Numbered from the stretch's first letter, positions 36,401 to 49,786 are shown. The stretch: 64,000 nucleotides of DNA from Zhengitettix transpicula (GCA_037074705.1 CM073595.1:49409639-49473638); one strand, 5' to 3'. Numbers and translations: made by a program. Notes: generated from the sequence alone by a model not told the origin.

Positions 36401-39400
36401 TAAAGGTGTAGCAGTAGTGTCTCCTAATTGTAAAGTGGCTTTTGCATATTTTGTACTTATAATTCTCAAAGTTTTCTTGTTGATATTATTGTCGAAGATG
36501 GCATCGCATACTAAACATATTAAATTGTCTGCAAGAGAACTTAGTAACTTAATAAACTTATCTGATAGTGAAGACAAACTTTTTAACTAATTTCCTATTG
36601 AATCAGAAAAGAGTGACGACGAAAATGGCTGATAAAAGATTTGGTAAAATGTGTTAGAATTTAACAATGTGTCACAATGGGAAAAAAAATCAAGTCTTAA
36701 CAAAGATGAAGAATTAAATAGTTTGCAGCACTTTTTGAGCCAGCAAGAAAAAGAAAAGGTATGCATGGGAAAGCTGGGCCTACATCCCGTAAATGTTTTG
36801 AAAAATATCATACACAATTAATTAAAAATTTGTAATATGAAAAAGTTAAAATTAAATCAATTTTAAATTATCATTTAAAAAAACTTATTTAAATAAACTA
36901 TGTTTGTAATTTTACTACATGCCCTTGAAACCCTGTCACAAACTGAAAGCAACTGCAAATTATGCAGATAGAATTTCCCGAGGACCGCTGCAGTCCGAAT
37001 GGTAGGAAGGATTAAAATGGACTACAACGAGGGAAACACAGTGTCCTGCTACACGGGACATAGGACCACAAAGGATTAAGTTATGTGCTACATTGCCCCA
37101 ATCAAACATTTTTACAATGATTACTATGTAAAATAATACTACTACAGCAGCAATACACTGACCCAACATGTAATATGCTAAATTTCTAATGACATCTAAA
37201 TAATTTACAAAAAGTGTTAATTTTTAAAAGTGGAATAATTTAGCATAAAATTGACTGTATTTCTAACATGAAAGGATTCTTTCTTCATACATATATTAAA
37301 TAAAGTTAATTATTGGAACAAGCCACACATGGTGTCATTATTGTATACAGAAACATGTGGTGGATTTTCACACTATGATGCCTCATAAATGTTTTCTTTA
37401 AAATAACCTTTGATTTATTTTTTAAAATTATCCAAAATGTACAAATATTTTTGTTTTCAAAATAAAACTACTTTAAAATAAGATTTTAATTACTGAATGG
37501 TTCAAATTTATTTTGATTTCATTGCTTATGCTGTCTCTCTGTTTCATTACATGGCACAGCATTGTTTCTAGGCTATATGCTATCCAATTTGAAGAACAAA
37601 CAAAATTCAGTTTATTGAGCTTTATGGGTGGCACAAGGGGGTGAAAAGGTACAATGTGCATTTCTCATTTTAGACAGAAATCTTGTACTATCACAGCGAT
37701 AGCACTTACATAGCCAGCTGGCTGCATTAGGAAGAGCGAGTGTGCAACAAGGCAGGCAGTTTTAAGTTTTCAATATCGAAGCAGAAATTTGCACTGTTAA
37801 AACAATTATTATGAAGGTTAAAAATTAAGATAAAAATAAATTCTTCCTAAATTTATTCATATGATGTAGCACACATGTACCAGACAGCACTGGTTACACT
37901 TAAGAAATGTCTCCATTCTTATAGAAAAACTTACTGAATATCTCCTGGCCTTTCAATAGGAACCTTTATGTCAGAAGGTGCAACACTTTCAGTACACTGA
38001 GATGTACCATCAGAGATATTACTGCCTTCTGCAGACACCAACTGAAAAACAAGGTAAGAACATTTTAATAAATGAAAATATTTGTTACGCTACTATTGTT
38101 CATGTTGTTATAATGGTTGAATAATAAAGGATTCTGTAAAAATTGTAAGTAAAATATAAAACATTAAATTTGGTTTGAAAATTGTGCATATTGGTTTCTC
38201 CACTAAATTTCTAACATATTGTGACACAAAGCAAAATTCCTACAAAAATGATTCTAGTTTTCAAATGACTTTGAAAGCATGATAGCAACAAACTAGAGTA
38301 GTTCATTAGGTTTAACAAAGAATTAATCAAAAGCTTACTTTTATAAAAGTAAAGAGTAAAAACACTTTGAAAACTTTAGTTTCATATCTCAATCCTCTAT
38401 ATTGACTCTACAACAAATTAAGATCTACAGGACTTCACAGCCGGTAGTAAATTTATAACAAACTGCTATTACTTCATAATTGAATGAATTTAGGCTTGAC
38501 AATTGTCTCCTCATATAATTTTGCAAACTGCTGATGGAGGTGATTACATTAAATTCTATGATATTCTTCCACAATTCAAACATTCTTAATTTCCATAACA
38601 AAACTGAATACATTGATGTTTTTCCTTTAGACTGTCAAATTGCTTTTAATAAAAATAAATTATTACTATCAACAAATTGAATTAACATATCTTACAAAAC
38701 ATTATCGGCAATTATAAGAATAACCATATACCATTCTTTAATTTTTAAAAATCACACAATTTTGTGACCATGTTACTAACTGAAATACTAACAAATGATT
38801 TTTATGTAGATTTAGTTGCCAAGAAAGTTTTTTTTACAATCATACATACTGGAATATGAAGCCAAAGTTTGTAAACTACGACAAAAATTCCAGTGTTAAA
38901 TAGTGAGTGATGAAGTTTATTTTAATTTAAACCCAGGGATAGAGAAAAAAACTTTCCCAATCTCAAATCATAGAGACCATGAAATTAAAAATGAATTTTA
39001 GTATCAGGAGAAATGTCAACCGGACCACAAATCGAACACATTCACATTCCTTAATTCATCTGTCAATTAAATCCTCTACCATTCATTATTCCTACCACCA
39101 CTTTTAAAAAACATTCTGTATTCAACTTTAATATGAATTAGATCATAACTTTCCATTTTCTACTAACTGTAATGCTCACTTTTTTCAGATTCAAGCCAAA
39201 CATTAAATGGCTAGTTTGTTCATTCCCCTCTTTGAACCTTATTGAACTCTTCCTTATTATCAGTTAAAATAAAAAGTGTCTTCTGTAAATATTAGAAACA
39301 ATGTTTGCTCTTCTAGTATTCTGTGTGTCAAATTTTCTTTTATTTCCTGGTCTATTGCTCATCTTACAAGTTAAAAGAAAACGGTGTACAGTAGATGCCG

Positions 39401-42028
39401 TAGCACCCTTTCTAACTACTTCTCTTTCTTAAATACCACAATTTACTACACACACTTGTAACTTGTTGAGATTAAAACATATATCTGCTGTCAATGCATT
39501 TAAGGTCAATTTTTTTAATGCGGACAATTTTATTCCAATACAAAATTTTGAAACTTTTTGTTTTTGACAGCAATATGAATGTCATAACTATGGCCAGATG
39601 CAAAGCCAAAAGTACTATCCCTGATTTTATTAGGTACAAACTGATCCTCATTGAGCACTTCAATGTTTCTATTAACTTTTCTGTGTATTAATTTTGTCCG
39701 TATGATAACTTATTATATGATAATTATCACACTTATCTACTCCTGTTTTCTTCTAAGCTTGAAATGTCATACAAACACCTCAAATAGATTTAAGCTATTT
39801 TTATAATAGGTTACAATTAGTTGTCATCTTCACACCTAGAATTCCTGTTTGATACCCTATTTATTTTCTTTCTCATTATATTTCTCCTCAACTAAAACTA
39901 ATGGAAATGAATCTATTCTATGCAATGTTATCACTAATATTTATTTTATTAACCAACATAGCATGAATGAAATATGAGATGCAAAATATTCAGTCATGCA
40001 GGCTGTATAGGAATAATTAACTAACTTTTTATAATTATTGCATTCTTTGGCATTTAGTACAGATTTTAAGTTTACACTGGTTCCAATATGTTGACAACAA
40101 TAAGTACTAATCTTTAGAAAAAAATATATATATCCAAATAACTAGAAAATAAAATAAACCTCGATATGAATAAACAAATTTCTGTAAAGTTTAAAAGTTA
40201 TTAAAGAAAGAGAGTTGCGGCAACTTGGTAGTGTAAAAAGTATTCTAAAAACATTGATACAAGGAAATATATAGTGTTCAGTTCAGGATATGTTATACAT
40301 CAAATAACTTATTTCTTAACATTTACAGATAAGTACAGAGACTGTATATACCATTAATAAGAATATTGAATGTTTTGAAGAATGATAGTGCTGTTTCTCC
40401 AAGAGGGAGTTCCCACTTGACAACAATCCTCCCGCCCACCTTCTCCCTTCTTCTACTGCAGAACTGACACAACTCGCTTTATCTAATGACCTGTACGGAA
40501 GTTTATGAATTGACTAATATTTGTTGAAAGCTCCTATATACATTTTCTAAATGTTGTACCAATTTAGCTGTTTTAATGGTTACCAGTATTTAATTATATA
40601 AATCCTCTTGTTTATCAAAAATTTTCATAATTTGTAACAGAACTAAATCCGCACTGAATACAATTCCATAATCAAACAATTTTTTTTAATGCTAACTTTC
40701 CCAAAAATAACCTATTTGAAACATATTGAATTATAATCTGTTAAATAGGAGATCATAAGGAATTGTCACACAAAAAGCCATAATTATGTAATATTAAAAT
40801 TCTTTGATGTATTAATTTGTATTTATCATCATACTTCAGTCTCATTAAAGTGGCACTGAATACAAAACTATGAATTAAATGTAGGATTATTTTCATATTC
40901 ACAATTTGTAAAAAAAAAAAAAAAAAATTCAAAGACTAAGCCAAAACCAAAAAAATCACATTTCTAGAAAACAAGGAAAACTCCCTTGCTCAACACATTC
41001 GTCACAAAACTAAAAATGTACTCAAAGATCTCTATAAAATATGTTTTTTCTCTCACAAAAATAGCATATGTGAAAGTGTATCGTAAACATAATTGAAGCA
41101 CATTTTCCATATGTGGTCGATAGTAAATGTATATCTGGAAATTAATGGAATATTTTCAAATGTGCCCACGTTGTTTTTATATATACTGTCATTGACGTGA
41201 AATGTACCATTTAAACATAGTAAGAGAATATATGTGACAATTTATAACAAAAAGCATATAGTAGCCAGGAGGTTAAAGTTTAATCAGTTATGCTATGGAT
41301 AACTTAAAATTAAGAATTACAAAGCAAGTTACAGTCCTAAGGCAAATGTAACATTAAATATATTTATATCTTAAATAATTGTAATATAAACAATTTAGCA
41401 TTTCAGGACCAAGAATATTATCACAGAAATGTTTTGATATTAGCAGACAATGTGCCTAAATATAACCTAATACATAAATGTCAAACTGTCTGCTTCTGAT
41501 TAAAGAGGAAAAATCCAAAACAAATATACAATTAAATTACAAAAATCTTCGGAGCTGAATCAAATTGCTTATTATATTCTGTAACTTTGTATGTTTTCAT
41601 AACCTGTCAAAGTACTCACCCACGAAACAACTCTTCCATTAAAGCAGGGCAAATGAGCATCGTCGTCAATAATTTCTTCTTTCACAACACTGCAAAGAAA
41701 TATTTTTGAATTACTACTTTGGAAGAAAAACACGATTGTTCCCGAGATAGAAGTATGTATTAGGAAATCAAAATCTTGAAACATTTAAACGTACACTTAT
41801 TAAAACTTTCGCAGTCATTTACCAACGAAATCATTGTAACCATTTACAAATTAACGACATTGCTTACCCAAAATCATCGTCCATAGACTTGAAAAAGAAT
41901 TTGTAATTGGGGCGATTGAGAACATTTTTGAAGTCCGATAAAGTAACGCGTTCAGGAGCGATTGTCAATTTCACTAAATAAGGCGTTTCTTCATCGTCTA
42001 TGTGGTATATTATTTTAGTTTCTTCCAT
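27432..42028 (-). CDS. dsh: Dishevelled, complete, 14 coding exons, 702 aa
   Basis: Exons in coding order: 42028-41868, 41689-41620, 38041-37935, 36121-36036, 34099-34031, 32515-32333, 32217-31971, 31401-31273, 30818-30691, 29804-29718, 29628-29494, 29075-28908, 28351-28121, 27739-27432. Every junction is GT-AG and in phase. The protein has a DIX domain (about 1-82; [37 protein letters not shown]). Next come an acidic Glu/Ser-rich stretch, a basic run ([11 protein letters not shown], about 240-250), a PDZ domain (about 265-365; [23 protein letters not shown]) and a DEP domain (about 433-521; [22 protein letters not shown]). The invariant family C-terminus [10 protein letters not shown] closes it. 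Dishevelled is the cytoplasmic hub between Frizzled and both the beta-catenin and planar-polarity branches. DIX polymerises with Axin, PDZ and DEP bind Frizzled and effectors. The gene starts at the ATG in MEETK, matching the family N-terminus. Confidence 0.97.
28908..29804 (-). other. dsh: dsh exons 10-12: Ser/Thr linker and DEP domain
   Basis: Exon 10 (29804-29718) encodes a Ser/Thr-rich linker ([12 protein letters not shown]). Exon 11 (29628-29494) encodes [20 protein letters not shown] and the [14 protein letters not shown] strand. Exon 12 (29075-28908) encodes [14 protein letters not shown] and [19 protein letters not shown]. The DEP fold appears intact. Confidence 0.93.
30691..32217 (-). 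other. dsh: dsh exons 7-9: basic region and PDZ domain
   Basis: Exon 7 (32217-31971) carries the Arg/Lys-rich run, the strongly conserved [20 protein letters not shown] and the LGISIVG carboxylate-binding loop. Exon 8 (31401-31273) carries [14 protein letters not shown]. Exon 9 (30818-30691) carries [18 protein letters not shown] and [12 protein letters not shown]. All key PDZ residues are present. Confidence 0.93.
32637..32656. repeat. Uninterrupted run of 20 G in a dsh intron
   Basis: Twenty consecutive G lie in intron 5 of dsh (between exons 32515-32333 and 34099-34031), in otherwise AT-rich DNA. On the transcribed dsh strand it reads as poly-C just upstream of the exon 6 acceptor. It could form a G-quadruplex on the plus strand. 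Length is uncertain because homopolymers are poorly sequenced. Confidence 0.85.
32657..36035. other. dsh introns 4-5
   Basis: Apart from exon 5 (34031-34099) I see only AT-rich intron sequence. No transposon terminal repeats or additional conserved exon stood out. Confidence 0.4.
36262..37079. mobile_element. piggyBac-like relic, internally deleted
   Basis: The block is bounded by TTAA at 36262-36265 and 37076-37079, the piggyBac target site. Next to these are imperfect inverted termini, CCCATTCTGGGCC on the left and, reverse complemented, TCCTTTGTGGTCC on the right. The interior contains what looks like the start of a piggyBac transposase (see separate entry), but most of the roughly 600-codon gene is missing. 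It sits in intron 3 of dsh. Confidence 0.65.
36498..36640 (+). pseudogene. piggyBac-type transposase N-terminal remnant
   Basis: From ATG 36498 the frame reads 30 codons ending [10 protein letters not shown], then a stop. The same frame continues [13 protein letters not shown] before another stop. A Ser/Asp/Glu-rich N-terminus of this kind is usual for piggyBac-like transposases and domesticated PGBD proteins. No DDE catalytic residues remain. The family call rests mainly on the TTAA ends of the surrounding element. Confidence 0.5.
37080..37934. other. dsh intron 3, right of the piggyBac relic
   Basis: AT-rich intron without recognised features. A GGGTGGCACA segment at 37624 resembles one at 1062, which may reflect an unrecognised low-copy repeat. 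Confidence 0.3.
38042..41619. other. dsh intron 2
   Basis: A 3.6-kb AT-rich intron with a poly-A run near 40911-40927. No exon, transposon ends or structured repeat were recognised. Open frames at 38425-38613 and 39472-39691 are chance. Confidence 0.4.
41620..42028 (-). other. dsh: dsh exons 1-2: DIX domain
   Basis: Exon 1 (42028-41868) ends two bases into a Gly codon completed by exon 2 (41689-41620). Together they encode residues 1-77, and the next exon supplies the last DIX residues (LVSAEG). The head-to-tail polymerisation face of DIX is expected in this block. Upstream in-frame codons exist (MLVYSVFRD), but the family N-terminus favours the ATG at 42028. Confidence 0.93.
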
Positions 42029-44719
42029 GTCACGGAAAACAGAATACACAAGCAATAACCTTCATGTAGACTTCAATATGGCAGACATGAATCAATGTGC
42101 AACTATAATCAAATGGAGAGTTTAGAATTTACGTGCTATACATAACGCTTATATCCCGCACGCACTGGTGTCTTCTATCTTTATTAAACTCTCAAAGCCC
42201 AAACAATTCCTGCTACAATAACAAATACGCGGTATCATCTAAAATACGGTATATTGAAAGTGACGTTCCTACGATGAATAGCTCAGCTATTTTCCGACCA
42301 CAGAACTCGAATTACATCTCTGGTATATCAAAATAAATTTTAGAATCGAGAATAAAAAATATTTATAACTTTACATTAATTGAAAATTGACCTCGTTAAT
42401 ATTCAAAATATTATATGAGTAATTACAGGATAAACAAATTTACAAATCGAACACAAATATATATATGCAACAAGAAACAAATTTTGTGAATAATAAAAAT
42501 AAATTAACATCCACAATAGCCAATTCACTGAAAATAGTTTTAAATACAACTTTGATAAGCAATATAAATCACTAAGTGATTACATTCGTCAAAGTATCAA
42601 TCAATTGAGAAATATTAAATTATTAACTAGCTACAATTAGAAAATAAATTATGACATTTATATGTAAATTCAGGAATAATATCCTTAATTGTCGAACATA
42701 GATTTTGATCCGTGAATTGTATTATATTACCAATATTTGCTCCTCTAATTTGTCTATTATATATATAAAACGAATATTTAGGGTATTTCTTCTTGAAAAC
42801 TATCGATTGCTATGAACAGTAAATAACACTGAATGGATACCTAAATTATATATATATATACAGAGAGAGAGAGAGAGCATTCGACTGGATAAAATCATTT
42901 CGAAGATAGGTCGTTAGTAATAGAAATTAGGCATGTAATTTTATACATCAAGAAGAATGTACACCGAACAGCTCCGAGTACTTTAAAATATGGTGTACCA
43001 CACAGTTCGGTTCTAGGTCATTTGCTATTTATAATATATATTAATGAATTCCCATATAAGCTTTGTAATTCAAATAGTCTTGTTTGCTGACGACACAGGT
43101 TTATTAATGTGTACAACTGGAATAAACGACTATAATATACCAAGCAACAATCCTCTTAAGCAATGAATAAAAACTGATTCAAAATCATATCATATCATCA
43201 TCAAATGGGTATCTGTATAGTTGAGTGTTTAAATTTGAATATACATATTAAAAACTTGAATTGAAAATTAAGTAAATTATGTTATCTCTTGATAAATAAG
43301 CAAGAATAGTTTACATCTGTTTCTATTTCCGAATAACATGTGGAAATATTTTTGGAAAAACACTCCAGATTCCTTGTTTACTTTCAAACTTCAAAAGAGA
43401 ACCATCTGAATATTATGTAAAATAAGTTGGAGTACTCTATGCAGGCCTCTATTTAATAGTATAGAAATTCTACTTCTTGCTTTTATTTTCATTTATGAAA
43501 TAGTCGTATTGATGTTCTGAAAAGACAAACACAACACAAGGCAGACCGATTCATATTTCATAAAATCTTTTAACACTATTAATTTTAAAAAGAGTTGTTT
43601 CTGCTCTGGAAAACTGTTACACAATGAAGTTCCAAATCACAATTCATCGTGAGTTAATATTTGAAATGGTGCTGTATATAAATATACAAAGATGTCAATA
43701 AAGTAAGAGTATAGTACGATTGTCTGTGTTTTCATTTGTTGTGTTTGTAGTTATTCTTTGTCAAAGCATTTAAAGTCCTTTGACATGTCATAAATTTAGT
43801 AATCAAATTACATGAACCATTGTTCCGGTTTATAACCATTGTTGCAACAAGAAAAATGGATTATTGAAAACCGTGTGTGAAACCAGCAAATGTATGTTCA
43901 TTTTAATAGTAAATTACATCAACTTGTAGAACGCTAAAAGTTTTATATTAATTGACACATCAAAATTAATTATAAGCACACAAATACCAGTTTAAATTTA
44001 GAACGTTTTTTTTAAATAAAATAATCCTAATTTTCTGATCCTTTTAGTGATTATATGCACAATTTAAGAACGCATAATTTTTAAATTGAAAGTTTAGGCA
44101 TATTGTGTTAATAGTATGTATAATTCATGATATGCTAGTAGACAAAGTCAAAGTTTGAGAATCAAAGCACAGTGTTTGCTTAGTAAAGTTTCTGGGGTAA
44201 TTAGTGTTGAATTTGTTTTTGAATTGATTGCTATGCTATGTAGTATTTTATGGATGTTGTGAACATAAGTTTTTATGAATCAATATCATAAGGAATTAGG
44301 AATATATAGGAATTGCAAAGAATCAAAGGAAAGACATCAATGATATTAAAATATACATTGTTATTGAATTTGTATCAGTTTGTTCATATGAATTCATAGA
44401 AATTGCAATTTTAAAATTAGTATTCCGAAATGTGAAACTAGCAAATGATTTTTATGGTAGTACGATGTGGGTAGGTCCCTCAATCCTTCTGGCATTTGTA
44501 ATAGATTGGCAGTAACTTAGGGTTAACGAGAGTTTTCAATCATCGGGTAAGGTTCAGATGTTATAATTTCACCTGGCGCAGAAATTTCGATAATCTCAGA
44601 ATTATGCATACCTGCGTGTCTCCTAAATTTGTTATTTAGGATTTTATTGTTAAAACATTTAAATTTATTTATTTGTATTAATTTGTTCACATTTATACAA
44701 TTTTTTTATTTTCTTTCAG
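42029..44719. other. Head-to-head interval between dsh and the F-box gene
   Basis: The two genes diverge from this 2.7-kb interval, so both promoters and any 5' non-coding exons should lie here. The first 250 bases upstream of dsh are less AT-rich than the rest. A (TA)n(GA)n microsatellite lies at about 42849-42876. An open frame at 42133-42336 has no known motif. No TATA or initiator can be assigned reliably. Confidence 0.4.
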
Positions 44720-44743
44720 TATTTGAAATTGGAATCTTACATC

Positions 44744-47700
44744 ATGAGAGTCGTCAGAAAAGAAATGGGAATTGAGAAGGCTGCAGTAGAATCAAATGTT
44801 CACCTACATTGTTATACTTGTATCAATTTCAAGATTTGCTTACACAAGAAAATAGATGTTAATTGTTCTGTTGGACCATGTCCATTGAAATGTGGTTTTA
44901 TATTTCATCAATGTAAACTATTGGAGCATCGAATGTTGTGTGCTAATGAAAAGGTGCCTTGTATTAATTATGTGAATGGGTGTCCTGTAGTCATTGTTAG
45001 ACATAAAATGGCAAAACATCTGGAAACATGTCCAGCTAATGTTGTTGTTTGCACGGCTGAATGGAATCGCTGGCCAGCATATTATAAGAAACAACTTTCT
45101 CATATACCTGTGCAGGGCTTCAGGAAAGGACAATTAGGTAAGAGGTGAAGTTATTAAAATTGAATAAGAATGATCAACTGTGTACTTTAAGTGGATATAT
45201 ATTAAGTAAGTTTTGTACTAATTTAAATATTTGTATGTATTTACTATTGTTACATTACATAAGTTTTTAGTGGTTTTCATTTTATATTGAAACCATGGCT
45301 AAGGTAGCCTGCGGGGCCACGCAACAAGACGACATACCCCCCCCCTCTTCTGCCAAGCCCCGCCCCATTTCATTCCCTGTCTCTCTCTACTGCTCCGTGA
45401 CGTCACTGCCTTATCATTTTGACTATGTATGCTCATCCACATTCTGGGATTTAGTATATGACTCATGTTTTGTTTGTTTTTATACTTTTTACTAGACATT
45501 GTATTATGGCTGGTGAATTGTTCTAATTGTTGATATACTGCTAATCTTTTGTGATAATTATAGAATTTATAGGATAAGTATGAGATGATAGGGATTTTTG
45601 TATTTTTTAGTACTCTATGAGTGAGTGTTTTGAAATATAGGTCTGGAGTAGTCATTTAGTTTTCACATCATATATTATGCTTTTAATTTTTTTTGACTAG
45701 GTTTTGATTGGAGCAGGATTTGAGGTTCTATTAAATCAGCTGATAGCAATAACTTAAGTGCTTAAGTTGTGGTTAAAAAAAGTATAACTTGATACCAATT
45801 TTTTCTTGCTTTCTTCCTCACTATTTATACACTTCTTTATTACACAATTCCTGTCTATTTGTTATCTTAATGTCTTGCATTATTATGTTATTATCAATTA
45901 AATATCTAATAAATATATACAGTATTACCACACTGGTTCATTAACTTAAATATTTATCAAGTTGTTGATTTGGTTTATTGAATATGACTAAATAGATGTA
46001 AAGTGGAAAATGACTATATTTATTTGATCGGTAACTAATACTGGTAATAGCTCAGTTAGTAGATCATTTGTGAATAATGTTTTATAACTTGCATACTACT
46101 TGTATATTAGTGTTCAATTTACATATGTTTTATTTGCCTCAAGACTTTTCTCAATCTTTCAGATGTTGACATGTTGCTTAGAGATCAGAGAGCCTTGAAT
46201 GATTGGTTGAAAACTCCTCTAAAATATAGAAAGTATTTTTGCAACAATCTTACACCAGACTTGCCACCAGTTCCTGTTCCTTTTGTGTCACAGAAAGTGC
46301 AAGTAACACTACCCTCTGTATGCAATAAAGCAAATGAAGACTTGAACAATGTGCAACAGTATTCTTTAGGTATGAAGAAATTCATTTATTGATTTTAAGC
46401 CTTTTTATTTTGTACTCTCCTGATTATATGATTTATTTGAGCTGAGCAAATTTAATTTAATTCAATTTTTAGGTTAGTGATGCCTGAAATCATACCTATG
46501 TTACCTCTTACAGTTTTGTTGAATTTATTAGACATTTATTGTTTTTTTTATCTAATTGAAATTTAATATTATACGGTAACCAGACAGTGTTTTGTCATAA
46601 ATTTATTCAGACATTTATTGATCTACATCTGTATTTTATTTTAATTGTGGTGATTTCTGGGAAATGATTATAATGGCTTTTGACTTCATTGATGATTAAT
46701 ATTGCCACTTCAAATTGAATGAGTCACTTTTTTTTTGGATGAGTTTTAAGTGCTGTGAAATGTACCTTTCTTTATCCATCATTCCATCTACTATTAACTT
46801 GCTGTATATAATGTTGTGATTGTCTTTTTCTGTACCTGTTCCAATTATATTTAAATACAAAATCACAATTTAACCATAAAAATTTCAGGTGTTTTGTTAT
46901 GTACTTAATCTTTTAGTCTGTATAATTCTAAAGAAATATGTATTAACAAAAGCTTCTCAGTTTTCCACTTGGGTAATATCCGTTAATAGTGTTGTTTTCC
47001 AGCTTGGAAAAAGATGGCATTGCTAGTCTTCAAAACTTCGCTATTAGCTGATATTACCCATATGGAAACCTGAGGAGCTTTTCTGAATTCTATTCACCAG
47101 GAAAACATTCATTTTTTAAGAAATATGTAGTTTAAGTCTGAATGAAATGGTGTGTGATAAATTTTCATATGTTTAAATTATATATGTCCATAAAGTTTCA
47201 GAACAGCAGCAAATGCGAACTTTTAAGATAAACACACTTTGTGAAGAACTTTCTGAATTAGTACCATCTATTATGTCTCAGAAATATCAATCTGATGAAA
47301 CAAATGAAGGCATCAGAAATGAAGAAAAAGAACTGAAAAATGCCGTGTTCTTTAGAAATTCAGAAAATGGTTCTGAAATGTGTTCAGTTCCAAACAAATT
47401 GCTCAAAGGAGATAGTGTACCTGAACCACCTCAAGATCCACCTTTACCACCACTGTGTTTAAATATAATGATTGAATCAATTTCAAGACATCAACATAAA
47501 CCAAGGAACATGTACACATTCGTTTGTGCTCAGTTCTTTCGGAGAGATGAATATGCTGGTCATTATAAAGATGTTCACTGTGAAATTCAGTGTGGTCTTA
47601 ATGGGTGGTTGGAACACAGATGCCCATTGGCTCACTATGGTTGTCCATTCAGTTTAAGAAGATTATATCCTTGTATAAAAGGATTGAAGATAACTTATAG

Positions 47701-49747
47701 TGAAGAGCAAGAAAGTTTTGCAATTAAACAGAGAAACTCAGAAGAACACATTCTGTCTAATAGCCAAGTTGAGTTGAGTACATTCCCAAGTGAAGTGCTA
47801 CTTCACATATGTCATTTTCTGGACTCATTTAGGTAAGTTATGCTATGATACAATTGTGTTCCTATAGTCAAATGTTTTAAAACTTTTTAACAATTGTAAG
47901 GTATTTGTTCAGTAATGATATTTTCCTTTGAGTTACACATTCTGATACACTGAAATGTCATTATAGAATATTTTTCAATTCACTTGAAAGGCCTTTTTTT
48001 CTTAATTAAAATATTCTACTGAAGACCTCTCGGTTCACCCTGGGCATTGTTTTCAATTAGGGATATTGAAATTTAACTATCAAGGTGTATGTGGGAGATG
48101 TAATTAATTACTTCATGGATAGAATTTAAGAATTTCATTATAAAATTACTGGAACTTCTTCCGCTGCAAAGTAAAATTAGAAGAAAAACTATTGCATGAA
48201 GTGCTAATTGTAGTGGGATTTCCAGTTTAACCTATCTAATTGTTGGGTTTATGTATTCCAATTTTAAATTATTTAACCTAATATAATTATTAATTTATTA
48301 CTATTTTTAGCCTCTCCAGTTTGTCAATGACCTGCACACGTATGCAAGATGTGTGTTCCTCATTATTAGTTGAGAGGGGAATTGTGGTATTACCATGGGA
48401 AAAGACCACTGATTCAAAATTGTCTTGGAAACAGACAGAAAAGGTTAATTTTAGCTTTTATCTTATATAAATAATGAAATAGTAAGGACTCACAGTGGAC
48501 CTGATTTGTTTAATATCATTTATTGTATTCAAGTGAAATATCTTTAATTTATTATTTTATTTCAGAAATGGCTTTTCAGCACTGCATTTACACCTGTTCG
48601 TGTGTGGGGTTTGGAAGATGAAGGAAACATGTCCAATCATTTGTTAAAATGTTCATACAATGACAGGTATGATTATAAAAGTTTTGAAAACCTGTGAATA
48701 ACCTTCAAACAATTAACTGACGGTAATTTGTTGGCAAATTCATTGATATTTCACCAGAAATCATTGAGTTGGTATGAGGCAGTGCCTTTGCACCTGTTCA
48801 TTACTCTGTAGGTGGATGTGGCACCCAATAAAGAAACTCTTGATATTACAATTATTAACTCTATGTTATCTGCTCATCCAGAATTCTTAAAACTAATCAT
48901 ATTAAAAAATGTCATAATTACTTCAGACCATTGGTTAATTATTTTATTATATTATGTATTATTTCCATTAGTCATCCATGATATATATATATATACAATA
49001 TTAGGAGAATCCATTTAAGGAATTAATTCACATTTAAACTTGGATAGTGAGGAAGGATAGAAATAAATAGGAGAAATAGGAGGATTGCGCTTTATTTGAA
49101 TTCATATGCTCGGGCGAAGAATTACGCACATAGAAAAGCATATGTTCAAAGCAGAGAGAAGGATGGAAGAAGAAGGAAAGACTGAAAATATTTGACCCAA
49201 ATATTTTCAGTCTTTCCTTCTTCTTCCATCCTTCTCTCTGCTTTGAACATATGCTTTTCTATGTGCGTAATTCTTCGCCCGAGCATATGAATTCAAATAA
49301 AGCGCAATCCTCCTATTTCTCCTATTTATTTCTATCCTTCCTCACTATCCAAGTTTAAATGTGAATTAATTCCTTAAATGGATTCTCCTAATATTGTATT
49401 TATTCCTTAATGGAAGCTCCTAATACTTCATTCCCTCTACTCTATCCATTCCTCCACTAAAAACTATTAATTGTCCACAATAAGACTGTCTATATTTGCC
49501 TGGTCGGGAACTTGACCCGGTGGCCGAGATGGTTAAGGCGTCTGTGTACTAAGCAGAATACGTGGGTTCAAGTCCCGCCTGGGTCAAATATTTTCAGTCT
49601 TTCCTTCTTCTTCCATCCTTCTCTCTGCTTTGAACATATGCTTTTCTATGTGCGTAATTCTTCGCCCGAGCATATGAATTCAAATAAAGCGCAATCCTCC
49701 TATTTCTCCTATTTATTTCTATCCTTCCTCACTATCCAAGTTTAAAT

Positions 49748-49786
<39 letters not shown>

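Noticed and set aside
45299..45655. 118-codon minus-strand open frame
   Set aside because: It lies within an intron of the F-box gene across the GC-rich island and has no recognised motif or splice partner.
49515..49587. Functional tRNA gene (anticodon ACT)
   Set aside because: The fold is good but the body behind it is repeated at other loci, the variable arm is too short for tRNA-Ser and the head is broken in another copy. A SINE head explains it better.
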